53,422 nt of DNA from Ornithinibacter sp. (GTDB taxonomy: Bacteria > Actinomycetota > Actinomycetes > Actinomycetales > Dermatophilaceae), in NCBI GenBank assembly GCA_029266735.1, contig JAQSWG010000012.1, forward strand, positions 1 through 53,422. Direction: 5' to 3'. The notes beneath the pieces were generated by a model, which saw nothing but the letters and a program-made list of their open reading frames with translations, ran no database searches and was not told the DNA's origin. The translations under genes were made by a program, and so were the position numbers. Of the stretch, positions 19,591-26,966 are shown piece after piece; the stretch's first letter is position 1; each line of letters opens with the position of its first letter.

Positions 19591-20787
19591 CTACGACCCG
19601 GCGTGGATACCGGGAGCGAACTTCGGGACCCGAAACGTCACCTTCGTCCCCGCTCCCTCGGCCGTCTCGACGACGAGACCGAACTCGTCGCCGTAGACCT
19701 GTCGGAGCCGCGCGTCGACGTTGCCCAGACCGACCGAGTCGCTCCCGTTCGCGCCGTCGAGGATGTGGCGGATCCGGTCGGGGTCGCTGCCCACGCCGTC
19801 GTCCTCGATGGAGATCTCCGCGTCTGACCCGCGGTCACGCGCGGTGATCGTCACGTGACCGGTGCCCTCCTTCGTCGCGAGGCCGTGGCGTACGGCGTTC
19901 TCCACGAGGGGTTGCACGGCGAGGTAGGGCACCGTCACCGGCAGGACCTCGGGCGCGACGAGGAGGGAGATCTCGAGGCGCTCGCCGAACCGGGCCTGCT
20001 CGAGCACGAGGTAGCGCTCGACGTTGCGGAGCTCCTCGGCCAGCGTCGTGAACGGTCCCCCCGTGCGGAGGGCGTACCGCGTGAAGTCGGCGAAGTCGTT
20101 GAGCAGCTCGCGCGCGCGGTCCGGGTCGGTGCGGACGAAGGACGCGATCGCGGCGAGGCTGTTGTAGATGAAGTGGGGGCTGATCTGGGCGCGCAGGGCG
20201 CGCAGCTCTGCCTCCATCACCCGGGTGCGGGTACGGGCCAGCTCGGCCAGCGCGAGCTGGCTGGAGACCCAGGCGGCCACCTCCTCCGTCGCACGGGCCA
20301 GGCCCGGCGAGGGCTGCTCGGTCCAGGCCGTCAGTGTCCCCACGACGAGGTCGTCCATGACGAGCGGCGCCGTCACCGCGGTGCGGACCGGGCAGTCGGG
20401 GTCACCACACGTGATGACGGCGCCGTCGTGGACGACGGTGCGCCCGCTGGTGCGGGTCTGGTCACCCAGCTCGAGCGCCTGGCGTCGGTGGTGCTCACCG
20501 GTCCCCGTCCACGACAGCACGCCGCCGGTGTCGGACAGGGACACGGCATGGGCGCCGAGGATGGACAGCAGGTGCCGCCCGGCCCGTTCCGCGGCGTCGG
20601 GAGTCAGGCCGTCGCCGAGGTGCTGCGACGCGAGGGATGCCGTGTGCAGCGTCGCGTAGGTGGCCCGGTCGACCTCGGACAGGAAGCCGCGCCGGCGGCT
20701 GCGGCGGAGCAGCCACACCGCCAGCCAGAGCAGGAGCATCGTGGCGACGACGACGACCGCCGTGGGCCAGTGGATGCCTTCGCGCAT
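19591..20787 (-). CDS. LytS-type sensor histidine kinase
   Basis: A 398-residue kinase with one transmembrane helix (about 8-27), a GAF-like sensory domain (about 45-180) and a His_kinase/HATPase module. H205 in ISPHFIYNSL is the phosphorylation site of the LytS/YehU class; N297 (ENAVRHG) and the D330-G331 motif (DDGVGSD) form the ATP lid region. CDPDCPV-type cysteines (C127, C132) in the GAF part could bind a cofactor, but this is speculative. Unlike classical LytS it has only a single helix rather than a multi-span sensor. ATG 20787 is marked by TATGGT six bases upstream, suggesting a leaderless mRNA. Confidence 0.9.
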   Translation of the reverse strand: MREGIHWPTAVVVVATMLLLWLAVWLLRRSRRRGFLSEVDRATYATLHTASLASQHLGDGLTPDAAERAGRHLLSILGAHAVSLSDTGGVLSWTGTGEHHRRQALELGDQTRTSGRTVVHDGAVITCGDPDCPVRTAVTAPLVMDDLVVGTLTAWTEQPSPGLARATEEVAAWVSSQLALAELARTRTRVMEAELRALRAQISPHFIYNSLAAIASFVRTDPDRARELLNDFADFTRYALRTGGPFTTLAEELRNVERYLVLEQARFGERLEISLLVAPEVLPVTVPYLAVQPLVENAVRHGLATKEGTGHVTITARDRGSDAEISIEDDGVGSDPDRIRHILDGANGSDSVGLGNVDARLRQVYGDEFGLVVETAEGAGTKVTFRVPKFAPGIHAGS

Positions 20788-20793
20788 GGCCTC

Positions 20794-20799
20794 ACCATA
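20794..20799 (-). promoter_or_regulatory. -10 hexamer TATGGT, leaderless sensor kinase gene
   Basis: On the minus strand TATGGT is followed by six bases and ATG 20787. It fixes the kinase start and lies in the 56-bp divergent gap shared with the thioesterase gene. Confidence 0.55.
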
Positions 20800-20843
20800 G
20801 GGTCGGGCCCGGGAAGCGCCTGACCCACGAACCGGAGGGACCC

Positions 20844-21692
20844 GTGACGGAGCTCGACGACGCGCTCGCGGTCGCGTGGGACGCCGGGCCTGCCACGGCA
20901 TCCGGCTCGATGGCCGTCGGACGGGCCCACGTCGGGGAGGGCTGGTCGATCGGGCACGCCCTCAACGGCGGCATCCTCATGGCGCTGGCGACCCACGCGC
21001 TGGGCGAGGGCCTGTCCGGCCACGGCCATCCCGACCCCCTCACGTGGAGTGCCACCTTCCTGTCCGCGGCGCAGGCCGGCGAGGTGGAGGTGCACGTCGA
21101 GGTTCTCCGCGTCGGCCGCAGCCTGTCCACCGCCCAGGCGCGGCTCATCCAGCAGGCCGATGGCGGCCCGGTGGAGCGCGTCCGGCTCCTGGCATCCCTC
21201 GGCGACGCATCGCGCACCGATCCGGTGCACCGGTCACCCCGGCTGCCCGACCTGCCGCGACCCGAGGCGTGCCTCCCCGCCACCCGCCAGTCCTCACCGC
21301 TGGCGGAGCGCATCACGATGCTCGACCGCCTCGACGTGCGGGTCGACCCGGCGACCGCGGGCTTCGCCGTCGGTCAGCCGTCGCGTCGTGGCGTGATCCG
21401 CGCGTGGCTTCGGATGCGTGACGGCCGCGAGCCCGATGTCGCGATGCTTCCGTACGCCGTCGACGCCCTGATGCCGGTCGCCTTCGACCTCGGTGTGCCC
21501 GGCTGGGCGCCGACTCTCGAGCTCACCGGCCAGGTGCTCGGGCGCCCGGCGCCGGGGTGGCTCGTCGCGGAGCTCACGACGGACACCGTCGTGGGTGACC
21601 TCCTCGTCGAGGACGCCGCGGTGTGGGACTCGACGGGCCGCCTGGTCGCGCGCTCACGTCAGCTCGCCGGGGTCCGGCTGCCCGCGAACTAG
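20844..21692 (+). CDS. Thioesterase family protein (double hot-dog, TesB-like)
   Basis: A 282-residue protein with two hot-dog halves. The first half has GEGWSIGHALNGGILMALATHAL, the helix that packs against the active site in TesB-like acyl-CoA thioesterases; the second half (from about 180) has AWLRMRDG and LPYAVDALMPVAFDLG. Actinobacterial relatives are usually annotated as thioesterase family or acyl-CoA thioesterase; the substrate is unknown. GTG 20844 follows GGAGG at 6 nt. It is transcribed divergently from the sensor kinase. Its stop codon TAG forms part of the -10 of the next gene. Confidence 0.82.
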   Translation: MTELDDALAVAWDAGPATASGSMAVGRAHVGEGWSIGHALNGGILMALATHALGEGLSGHGHPDPLTWSATFLSAAQAGEVEVHVEVLRVGRSLSTAQARLIQQADGGPVERVRLLASLGDASRTDPVHRSPRLPDLPRPEACLPATRQSSPLAERITMLDRLDVRVDPATAGFAVGQPSRRGVIRAWLRMRDGREPDVAMLPYAVDALMPVAFDLGVPGWAPTLELTGQVLGRPAPGWLVAELTTDTVVGDLLVEDAAVWDSTGRLVARSRQLAGVRLPAN

Positions 21693-21695
21693 TCT
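21690..21695 (+). promoter_or_regulatory. -10 hexamer TAGTCT, leaderless Fic-like gene
   Basis: TAGTCT overlaps the thioesterase stop codon (21690-21692) and stands exactly six bases before ATG 21702; no Shine-Dalgarno is visible. Confidence 0.5.
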
Positions 21696-21701
21696 GCTCG
21701 G

Positions 21702-22556
21702 ATGCCCCCCGAGAGCCCGGCCACGGACGCCGTACTCCGGCTCGCATCGCTTCCCGGCGTCCCCGAGCAGGTCGAGGCGGCCCGGGAGGCGTGCACCCGC
21801 CTGCGCTGGCACCAGGCGCTGCGCCGACGCATCCCGGAGGCGGCGGCGGAGTCCCGAGTCCGCGGGGCCGCGGCGAGCGGCGAGCTGGAGGGAGCATCGG
21901 TCCCGGTCCACGTGGTGCGGGAGATCGTCATGGGCGCCTCGACGTGGTCCCCCTCACCAGACCCGGTCGAGCGCACCATGCGCGGCGTCGTCGCGGCCAC
22001 CGCGGAGACGGAGCACGTTCGCGCTGTGGTGCTCACCGCGCCGCTCCAGGCCCTGGCGCGCTTGCACACGGCCGCTGCGCGCGGGCTCCTCGAGGCGGAC
22101 GCACTCGGGCGGCCGCGGATGCCGGGCGAGGACTGCGCGGAGCTCACCGACCTCGGGCCGGCCCCGGACGGGGCGCAGGTGGCGGTCCGGCTGCGTGCCG
22201 TGGCCGACGTCCTGCTCAGCACCCCGCGACTGCCGGTCGTCGTGGCCGCCGCGATCGTGCACGCCGAGCTCGCGACGGTCCGGCCGTTCGTGCGCGCCAA
22301 CGCGGTCGTCGCGCGCGCGCTCGACCGGGCCGTCGTGCAGGCGGGCGGCCTCGACCCCACCGGGGTGGCGGTGACCGAGGCAGGCCACGGCGCAGCGGGA
22401 GGAGCGGCCTACCTCGGCGCCCTCGCGGCATACGGCCGGGGCGACGTCGCCGGCGTGGGCCTCTGGATCACCCACTGCTGCAGCGCCGTCCGTGCGGCCG
22501 CCGCAGAGGGCGAACGCGTGGCGGATGCCGTGCTCGCCGGTCGGCTCGACCGCTGA
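21702..22556 (+). CDS. Fic-fold protein with degenerate active site
   Basis: A 284-residue all-helical protein resembling actinobacterial Fic-family proteins. At 183-206 the core reads AAIVHAELATVRPFVRANAVVARA. Aligned to the Fic motif HPFxxGNGRxxR, R194 replaces the catalytic His, both glycines are Ala and the phosphate-binding Arg is Val; only P195, F196, N200 and R205 remain. AMP transfer is therefore unlikely. Near the N-terminus S59-G-E-L-E63-G64 fits the inhibitory helix pattern (S/T)xxxE(G/N). The gene lies where a HAD phosphatase and ssd flank the same locus in mycobacteria. It may bind nucleotide or act as a regulator; function unknown. Confidence 0.7.
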   Translation: MPPESPATDAVLRLASLPGVPEQVEAAREACTRLRWHQALRRRIPEAAAESRVRGAAASGELEGASVPVHVVREIVMGASTWSPSPDPVERTMRGVVAATAETEHVRAVVLTAPLQALARLHTAAARGLLEADALGRPRMPGEDCAELTDLGPAPDGAQVAVRLRAVADVLLSTPRLPVVVAAAIVHAELATVRPFVRANAVVARALDRAVVQAGGLDPTGVAVTEAGHGAAGGAAYLGALAAYGRGDVAGVGLWITHCCSAVRAAAAEGERVADAVLAGRLDR

Positions 22557-22753
22557 CCCTTGTCGGAGCGGCTCGATGGGGGTAGAACGGAACTGGACGG
22601 GTAACCCTCGGGCAACCGTCTGAACGACAGAGCTACCGCGGGACGAACGGGTACCCACGCGCGGGCAGTCCACGTATGGACCGACCGTGGTGGGCTTGAC
22701 CCACTGCGACGACGGCATGGAGCACGCCTGGTCGCCCGGGAGGTCCGCGGCGG

Positions 22754-22792
22754 GACGACGCCTCCATCCGCTGAACGGGTGGAGGCGCCGTC
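22754..22792. terminator. Long hairpin downstream of the Fic-like gene
   Basis: A stem of about 17 pairs with one mismatch (22754-22770 with 22776-22792) and a CTGAA loop. It lies 200 bp past the Fic-like stop, so it may end that transcript or an unannotated small RNA from the gap. Confidence 0.5.
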
Positions 22793-22964
22793 GTGTGGGG
22801 TCGGTGGGGCGGCCAGAGCGCGCGAGGTGGTGCGCAGAAGCACTGATGCCGTGGGAGGGCGGGCTCGTCGAGGTCGTCAAAGATTAAACGTCGTGCCCTC
22901 AACCTTCGGATTCCGTGGTCTTGTGGGGTTCCTTAGAGCGAGTTCGACAGGTCGGTACGGAGGG

Positions 22965-22994
22965 TTGCGGTGGGACCCCGTCATGAGACACGAT
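22965..22994 (+). promoter_or_regulatory. Candidate promoter of the 6C RNA
   Basis: TTGCGG (22965-22970), 18-bp spacer, CACGAT (22989-22994). The predicted start is about 23001, just before the first stem of the RNA. Confidence 0.4.
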
Positions 22995-23000
22995 GTTCTC

Positions 23001-23100
23001 ACTCGCTCCCCTTCGGGGTTGAGCGAACGGCGGACCGGCTTCTCCCCCCCGGAGCTCGGCTCGCCGACGGCCCCGGTTGTCCCCCCGACCGGGGCCGTCC
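23001..23100 (+). ncRNA. 6C small RNA
   Basis: Two adjacent hairpins each expose a run of cytosines: seven C at 23044-23050 and six C at 23081-23086. The second is very clear, with 9-bp arms 23069-23077 and 23088-23096 around a TGTCCCCCCG loop. The first is closed by CGGCG (23028-23032) with CGCCG (23062-23066) and inner CCG..GCT/AGC.CGG pairs. A third, C-UUCG-G capped hairpin (about 23004-23025) precedes them. This is the signature of the actinobacterial 6C RNA (B11 in M. tuberculosis), which is encoded beside ssd in Mycobacterium and Streptomyces, exactly as here. In mycobacteria the C loops pair with G-rich leaders of mRNAs. Confidence 0.85.
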
Positions 23101-23256
23101 CATGTCCGGAGCCCGCCGTCCCCTGCTTCCGGCTCCGAGCCCGAGCGGGCACCGGGTGAGGACGGTGTTTGCCCGGCCCTTGCTCCACAGCCGCGCGGAC
23201 AGCGTCCCTTCGTCCCCAGCCTCGGGTCGACGGCGCCCGGCCGGCGAGCCCACGGC

Positions 23257-23262
23257 CACGCT
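23257..23262 (+). promoter_or_regulatory. -10-like hexamer before ssd
   Basis: CACGCT stands six bases before ATG 23269. It is weaker than TANNNT (no T at position 1), but no Shine-Dalgarno is present for this start. Confidence 0.3.
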
Positions 23263-23268
23263 GTCGCC

Positions 23269-24027
23269 ATGGTGGACGGACCAGGCATCCTTGTCGTGGG
23301 AGCCTCCGGGGGGCTGGGGGCGAGCACCCTCGCCCTCGCGGTGGGCCGACGTCTGGCGGCAACCCGGCCTGCCGTTGTCGTGGACCTCGACCTGGACGGC
23401 GGAGGGCTCGAGGTCACCGCCGGTGTCGAGCACCTTCCGGGCCGGCGCTGGGACGACCTGCGAGAGGTCCGCGGCCGCGTCCGCCCCGACCTGCTCCTCG
23501 CGTCCTTGCCCGTCGACGACGGATGCCACGTCCTCTCGGTGCGCGGCGGGGGATCACCGCGGCCACCGGAGCGCGCGCTGCTCGACGTGCTCCGGGCGCT
23601 CGAGGCCAGTGAGTCTCGGGTGGTCGTCGACGTCCCGGTGGGTAGCGCGTTGCTGCCGGTCCTTCTCTTGGGAGAGCCTCTCGTCGTGGTGCTCGTCTCG
23701 CTCACCACCCGTGGTCTGGCCGACGCCGACGCCGTCGTCCAACGGCTCCACGACGCGTGGGACGACCCAGATAGGGACCAGACCGATGTCGCGTATCCGC
23801 GCCGACCGGATCTCCGACTCGTCAGCAGGGGAGGTCGGGGGGCAGCGGCGGTGGTCGACGAGGTCGTGGCGCACCTGGGCGTCCCACACGTCGGTCACCT
23901 CCGGCATGACGCCGCCGTCCCGCGGGATGTCGAGCGCGGCCTCTTCCCCGGGACGAACCGGAACGCGGTGCGCCGCTGCGCCGACTCCGTGGCGGCCCTC
24001 GTCGACGACGTCGCCACTGCCTCGTGA
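23269..24027 (+). CDS. ssd: Septum site-determining protein Ssd / CpaE-like ATPase-fold protein
   Basis: A 252-residue protein of the MinD/CpaE family. The P-loop reads GASGGLGASTLA, in which the invariant lysines of the deviant Walker A are absent, as in other actinobacterial Ssd proteins; VVVDLDLDGGGLEV follows as the Walker-A' like strand. Ssd is the first gene of Tad pilus loci and is thought to place the pilus or septum machinery. Typical family members have about 350 residues with an N-terminal receiver-like domain; here the ATPase fold starts almost immediately, and an upstream extension to 23077 would be low-complexity and run into the 6C RNA. So this is a short form, or its N-terminal part has been lost. 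Stop overlaps tadA (GTGA). Confidence 0.85.
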   Translation: MVDGPGILVVGASGGLGASTLALAVGRRLAATRPAVVVDLDLDGGGLEVTAGVEHLPGRRWDDLREVRGRVRPDLLLASLPVDDGCHVLSVRGGGSPRPPERALLDVLRALEASESRVVVDVPVGSALLPVLLLGEPLVVVLVSLTTRGLADADAVVQRLHDAWDDPDRDQTDVAYPRRPDLRLVSRGGRGAAAVVDEVVAHLGVPHVGHLRHDAAVPRDVERGLFPGTNRNAVRRCADSVAALVDDVATAS

Positions 24028-25202
24028 GTGCCCGTGCGGAGCCGTTTCGACGGGACGTCGTGCGCTCGATCCGAGCAGGCGCGCCGCCGAGCCGGGCGGC
24101 CATCGAGCACCTCGCAGACGAGCATGCAGGCACTCTCGGCGACGACGGGCGCACGGCCGCGGTGACGGCACTGCTCGACCAGCTCGTCGGGATGGGGCCG
24201 CTCGCCCGTCTCGCGGCGGACGCCTCGGTCACCGACCTCCTCGTCAACGGTGATGGCACCGTGTGGGTCGACCGCGGGGCTGGTGTCGTGGAGGCGGGGC
24301 TGCGCGTGCCACCCGATGACCTCCGTCCGCTCGCGGTGCGCCTGGCGGGGCTCACCGGTCGACGTCTCGACGACGCCCAGCCCTGGGTCGACGGGCTCCT
24401 GCCGGGAGGGGTGCGCCTGCACGCGCTCCTGCCGCCCCTGGCGGACGGCGGTCCGCATGTCAGCCTGCGCTTCGCCCGCCAGCGGCCGGAGGGCGTGGAG
24501 ACCCTCGTCGCGCTGGGTGCGGCCTCACCGGGAATGGCCGTGGTGCTGCGCGCCCTCGTCGACGCCAAGGTGTCGCTCGTCGTCAGTGGCGGGACGGGCG
24601 CGGGCAAGACGACCGTCCTGTCCGCCCTCCTCGCCGAGTGCGGGCCTCAGGAGCGGCTCGTCCTCGTCGAGGACGTCCGCGAGCTCGATCCGCGACATCC
24701 TCACGTCGTCCGTCTCCAGGGCCGCTCGCCGAACGTCGAGGGTCGGGGAGCCGTGACCCTCGTCGACCTCGTCCGGCAGGCCCTGCGGATGCGTCCCGAC
24801 CGCCTCGTCGTCGGGGAGGTGCGCGGCGCGGAGGTCCGCGAGCTGCTCGCCGCGCTCAACACCGGACACGAGGGCGGCATGAGCACCCTGCACGCCAACG
24901 GGCCGGAGGAGGTCCCAGGGCGGATCGAGGCCCTGGCGGCGCTCGCCGGGATGCCACGTGCGGCGGTGCACGCGCAGCTGCGGGGGTCGCTCCACGCGGT
25001 CGTCCACGTCAGCCGCGGGGCGGGAGTGCGGCGCGTGGAGCGGGTCGGGGTCTTCGTCCGAGACCCCGACGACCCGGGAACAGTACGTGTGGTCCTGGCG
25101 CTCCGCGCGGAGGAGGGCGGACTGCGTCCGGGTCCGGGGCTGGAGCTCCTCCTCGACCTGGTCCCCGCGTTGCGGTCCCTGCGCCGGGACGTCGGGTGCT
25201 GA
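24024..25202 (+). CDS. tadA: Tad pilus secretion ATPase (CpaF/TadA)
   Basis: A 392-residue type II/IV secretion ATPase that powers Flp pilus assembly. Walker A GGTGAGKTT (189-197), Asp box around LVEDVRELDP, Walker B LVVGEVRG (261-268) with E265, and His box MSTLHANGP (H290). The N-terminal domain (about 10-150) has VTDLLVNGDGTVWVDR, typical of CpaF/TadA. Start GTG 24024 overlaps the ssd stop by 4 bp and the stop overlaps tadB, so the genes form one operon as in Rv3659c-Rv3654c. Confidence 0.95.
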   Translation: MSARAEPFRRDVVRSIRAGAPPSRAAIEHLADEHAGTLGDDGRTAAVTALLDQLVGMGPLARLAADASVTDLLVNGDGTVWVDRGAGVVEAGLRVPPDDLRPLAVRLAGLTGRRLDDAQPWVDGLLPGGVRLHALLPPLADGGPHVSLRFARQRPEGVETLVALGAASPGMAVVLRALVDAKVSLVVSGGTGAGKTTVLSALLAECGPQERLVLVEDVRELDPRHPHVVRLQGRSPNVEGRGAVTLVDLVRQALRMRPDRLVVGEVRGAEVRELLAALNTGHEGGMSTLHANGPEEVPGRIEALAALAGMPRAAVHAQLRGSLHAVVHVSRGAGVRRVERVGVFVRDPDDPGTVRVVLALRAEEGGLRPGPGLELLLDLVPALRSLRRDVGC

Positions 25203-25924
25203 CGCTGGCCGCCGCCCTTCTCCTCGGTCTGGCCGTGCTCCTCTGGCCGGGTAGGGATCGCCTGCCGGGTGACCCCGCTGGCCGGCGAGCTGTCCCCGCG
25301 GCGGGGGCATGGCCGGCTCACCCGCCCGGCCGCCGGACTCGCCGGCGACGCGACGGCGTCGACTGGGTGGCGGACTTCGCGGAAGTCGTCGCGGTCGGCC
25401 TCGAGGCAGGGCTCGACCTCGCGTCCGCCGCCCTCGCCTCGGCTCGTTCACCCACCGTCGTCTCCGGGATGCCGTCGCTGGCGAGCCGCATCGAGGCGTC
25501 GATCGCCGAGGGGGGCGGTGTGACCCCGGCTCTTCGCGGCTCCGTCGACGCACCGGGGGCGGACCCGGCTGACCTGGCGCTCCTCGTCGCCGCGTGGGAG
25601 CTCAGCGAGGCGGTGGGCGCGAGCGCGTCCGCGGTGACTTCCGCCGCTGCCGCCGCGGTCAGGGACCGGCGTGCGGCTCGGGAACGAACCGCCGCGGTCG
25701 TGGCAGGTCCGCGGGCCTCCATGTGGCTGCTGACCGCCCTGCCGCTGGCCGGTCCAGCGGCCGGCGCACTGGTGGGTGTCGGTCCGACCTCGCTCTACGG
25801 CTCCGCGGTGGCGGCGCTGTCGGCATCCATCGGTCTGATCCTCACCGCCGTGGGCTGGTGCTGGGCACGAGCGCTGCTCCGTCGTGCCGCGCGGGCCGGC
25901 GTCGCCGGGGCTGGTCCGCCGTGA
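25196..25924 (+). CDS. tadB: Tad pilus membrane platform protein TadB-like (T2SSF domain)
   Basis: A 242-residue membrane protein. A first hydrophobic helix (about 2-16) is followed by a basic stretch RRTRRRRDG, the cytoplasmic T2SSF domain (about 50-165, FAEVVAVGLEAGLDLASAAL), and two helices at about 175-195 and 200-225. With TadC it forms the inner-membrane platform that the ATPase TadA acts on. I start it at GTG 25196, seven bases inside tadA, because it gives the full first helix; the frame upstream is tadA shadow. Overlap with tadC is GTGA. Confidence 0.85.
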   Translation: MLTLAAALLLGLAVLLWPGRDRLPGDPAGRRAVPAAGAWPAHPPGRRTRRRRDGVDWVADFAEVVAVGLEAGLDLASAALASARSPTVVSGMPSLASRIEASIAEGGGVTPALRGSVDAPGADPADLALLVAAWELSEAVGASASAVTSAAAAAVRDRRAARERTAAVVAGPRASMWLLTALPLAGPAAGALVGVGPTSLYGSAVAALSASIGLILTAVGWCWARALLRRAARAGVAGAGPP

Positions 25925-26469
25925 TGTTCCTCGTGGCGACCCTGGCTGCCGTGGGCGTTCTCGTCTGGCCCGGACGCACTCCTGTCTTCCCACGGACGTC
26001 CCGCCACGCGGCCGCGCCGGCGTCCGAGCCGACGGCGCCGACCATCGACGAGGCCGCCGCTGCCCTGACGCTGGTGGCCGCCGCCCTCCGCAGCGGGGTC
26101 GGCTCGGTGGAGGCGCTCGAGGTGGTCTCCCGCGTGGAGCAGGGACCTGCCGGCCGCGACCTCGCGGTCGTCGCTGCCGCCCACCGGTGGGGGGAGCCGG
26201 TCGACCGGGCGTGGGCGCACGTGGGTCCCGGCTGGACGGCGGCCGCCGTCGCCTGGCATGCCGCCCACGCTGCCGGTGCCGCGCCTGCCGCCCTCCTCGA
26301 CTCAGCGGCCAGCCGGATGCGCGAGGCAGAGGTGCGGCGGGTGGAGGCGGCGGTCAGCCGTGCCGGCGTGCTGCTCGTGCTTCCGCTCGGACTGTGCTTC
26401 CTCCCCGGGTTCGTGGGCACCACCGTCGGTCCGGTGGTGCTGCGGCTCCTGGGCGGACTCGGTGCGTAG
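25921..26469 (+). CDS. tadC: Tad pilus membrane protein TadC-like (T2SSF domain)
   Basis: A 182-residue partner of TadB: one N-terminal helix (about 2-16), a short T2SSF domain with AAALTLVAAALRSGVGSVEAL and REAEVRRVEAAVSRAGV, and a long C-terminal hydrophobic segment LLVLPLGLCFLPGFVGTTVGPVVL. Starts at GTG 25921 overlapping the tadB stop. The 3' end runs into a 20-bp tandem repeat that supplies the TAG stop. Confidence 0.85.
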   Translation: MMFLVATLAAVGVLVWPGRTPVFPRTSRHAAAPASEPTAPTIDEAAAALTLVAAALRSGVGSVEALEVVSRVEQGPAGRDLAVVAAAHRWGEPVDRAWAHVGPGWTAAAVAWHAAHAAGAAPAALLDSAASRMREAEVRRVEAAVSRAGVLLVLPLGLCFLPGFVGTTVGPVVLRLLGGLGA

Positions 26470-26502
26470 GCGACGGACTCGGTGCGTAGGCGACGGACTC
26501 GG
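26455..26502 (+). repeat. 20-bp tandem repeat at the 3' end of tadC
   Basis: The unit GGACTCGGTGCGTAGGCGAC is present at 26455-26474 and 26475-26494, with eight bases of a third copy to 26502. Each full copy contains the tadC stop TAG in the same place, so loss or gain of a copy would not change the protein. Confidence 0.9.
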
Positions 26503-26705
26503 CGACCCGGGCTCCCGCCCTTGACCGAGCGCGGGCCACAGGGAGGGCGATCCCCAGATCCGCGGGCCCCCGGGATGCGATCCACAGGGGGCGCGGGCGT
26601 CACCCGGCGTCCACAGACGGCGGGCCGGCTCGTCCGGTGGCGCGGCGAGCGATGAGGGTGGACCCACGGCGCGACAGCCGCGCTCGTGACGGAGGGGAGA
26701 TCGAG

Positions 26706-26966
26706 ATGACGACCAGACTGGTTCCCGGGGCTTCCAGGATCCGCGGGGGTTGCGGGGTCCGCGGGGTCGGCGGGGTTCGCGCGGCGGGGCGGCTCGTTCA
26801 GCGCGTCCGCGCGCTCGGTGAGGAGGGGATGACGACGGCCGAGTACGCCGTCGGCACGGTGGCGGCCGTGGCGTTCGCGGCGCTGCTGCTGACGATCGTG
26901 CGGTCCGGCCCGGTCAAGAGCGCGTTGTCGGGGATCATCGTCGGCGCGCTCGGCACGGGGTCGTGA
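26706..26966 (+). CDS. Flp/DUF4244-type pilin-like protein
   Basis: An 86-residue small prepilin-like protein. A basic leader rich in Arg and Gly (about 1-42) ends at EEGMTTAEYAVGTVAAVAFAALLLTIV, where the G|MTTAEY junction with Glu at +5 resembles a class III signal peptide of Flp pilins, followed by a single hydrophobic helix. This is the DUF4244 family, the presumed major pilin of actinobacterial Tad loci (compare Rv3656c). ATG 26706 has GGAGGGGAG upstream; an ATG at 26637 is less likely. No prepilin peptidase gene is in the window. The leader DNA carries a G-quadruplex motif. Confidence 0.85.
   Translation: MTTRLVPGASRIRGGCGVRGVGGVRAAGRLVQRVRALGEEGMTTAEYAVGTVAAVAFAALLLTIVRSGPVKSALSGIIVGALGTGS
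26745..26775 (+). repeat. G-quadruplex motif in the pilin leader coding sequence
   Basis: Four G runs, 26745-26749 (5 G), 26754-26757, 26763-26766 and 26772-26775 (4 G each), are spaced by loops of 4, 5 and 5 nt. They lie on the coding strand, so the mRNA could fold into a quadruplex 40 nt after the start codon. Confidence 0.65.

Larger units (their letters stand above)
22557..23000. other. Noncoding stretch upstream of the 6C RNA
   Basis: This 444-bp gap has no credible gene on either strand. It contains a large hairpin (22754-22792). From about 22868 to 22960 the base composition falls to roughly 50% GC, well below the flanks, and a promoter-like pair for the 6C RNA lies at its end. I looked for tRNA, tmRNA and SRP RNA features and saw none. 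Confidence 0.6.

Noticed and set aside
22557-23000. tRNA, tmRNA, SRP RNA or riboswitch in the gap before the 6C RNA
   Set aside because: No cloverleaf, no tag-like reading frame, no conserved riboswitch core recognised.
23077-23268. Upstream extension of ssd
   Set aside because: Low-complexity Pro/Arg/Gly residues that follow directly on the 6C RNA; no similarity to the Ssd N-terminal domain that I can see.
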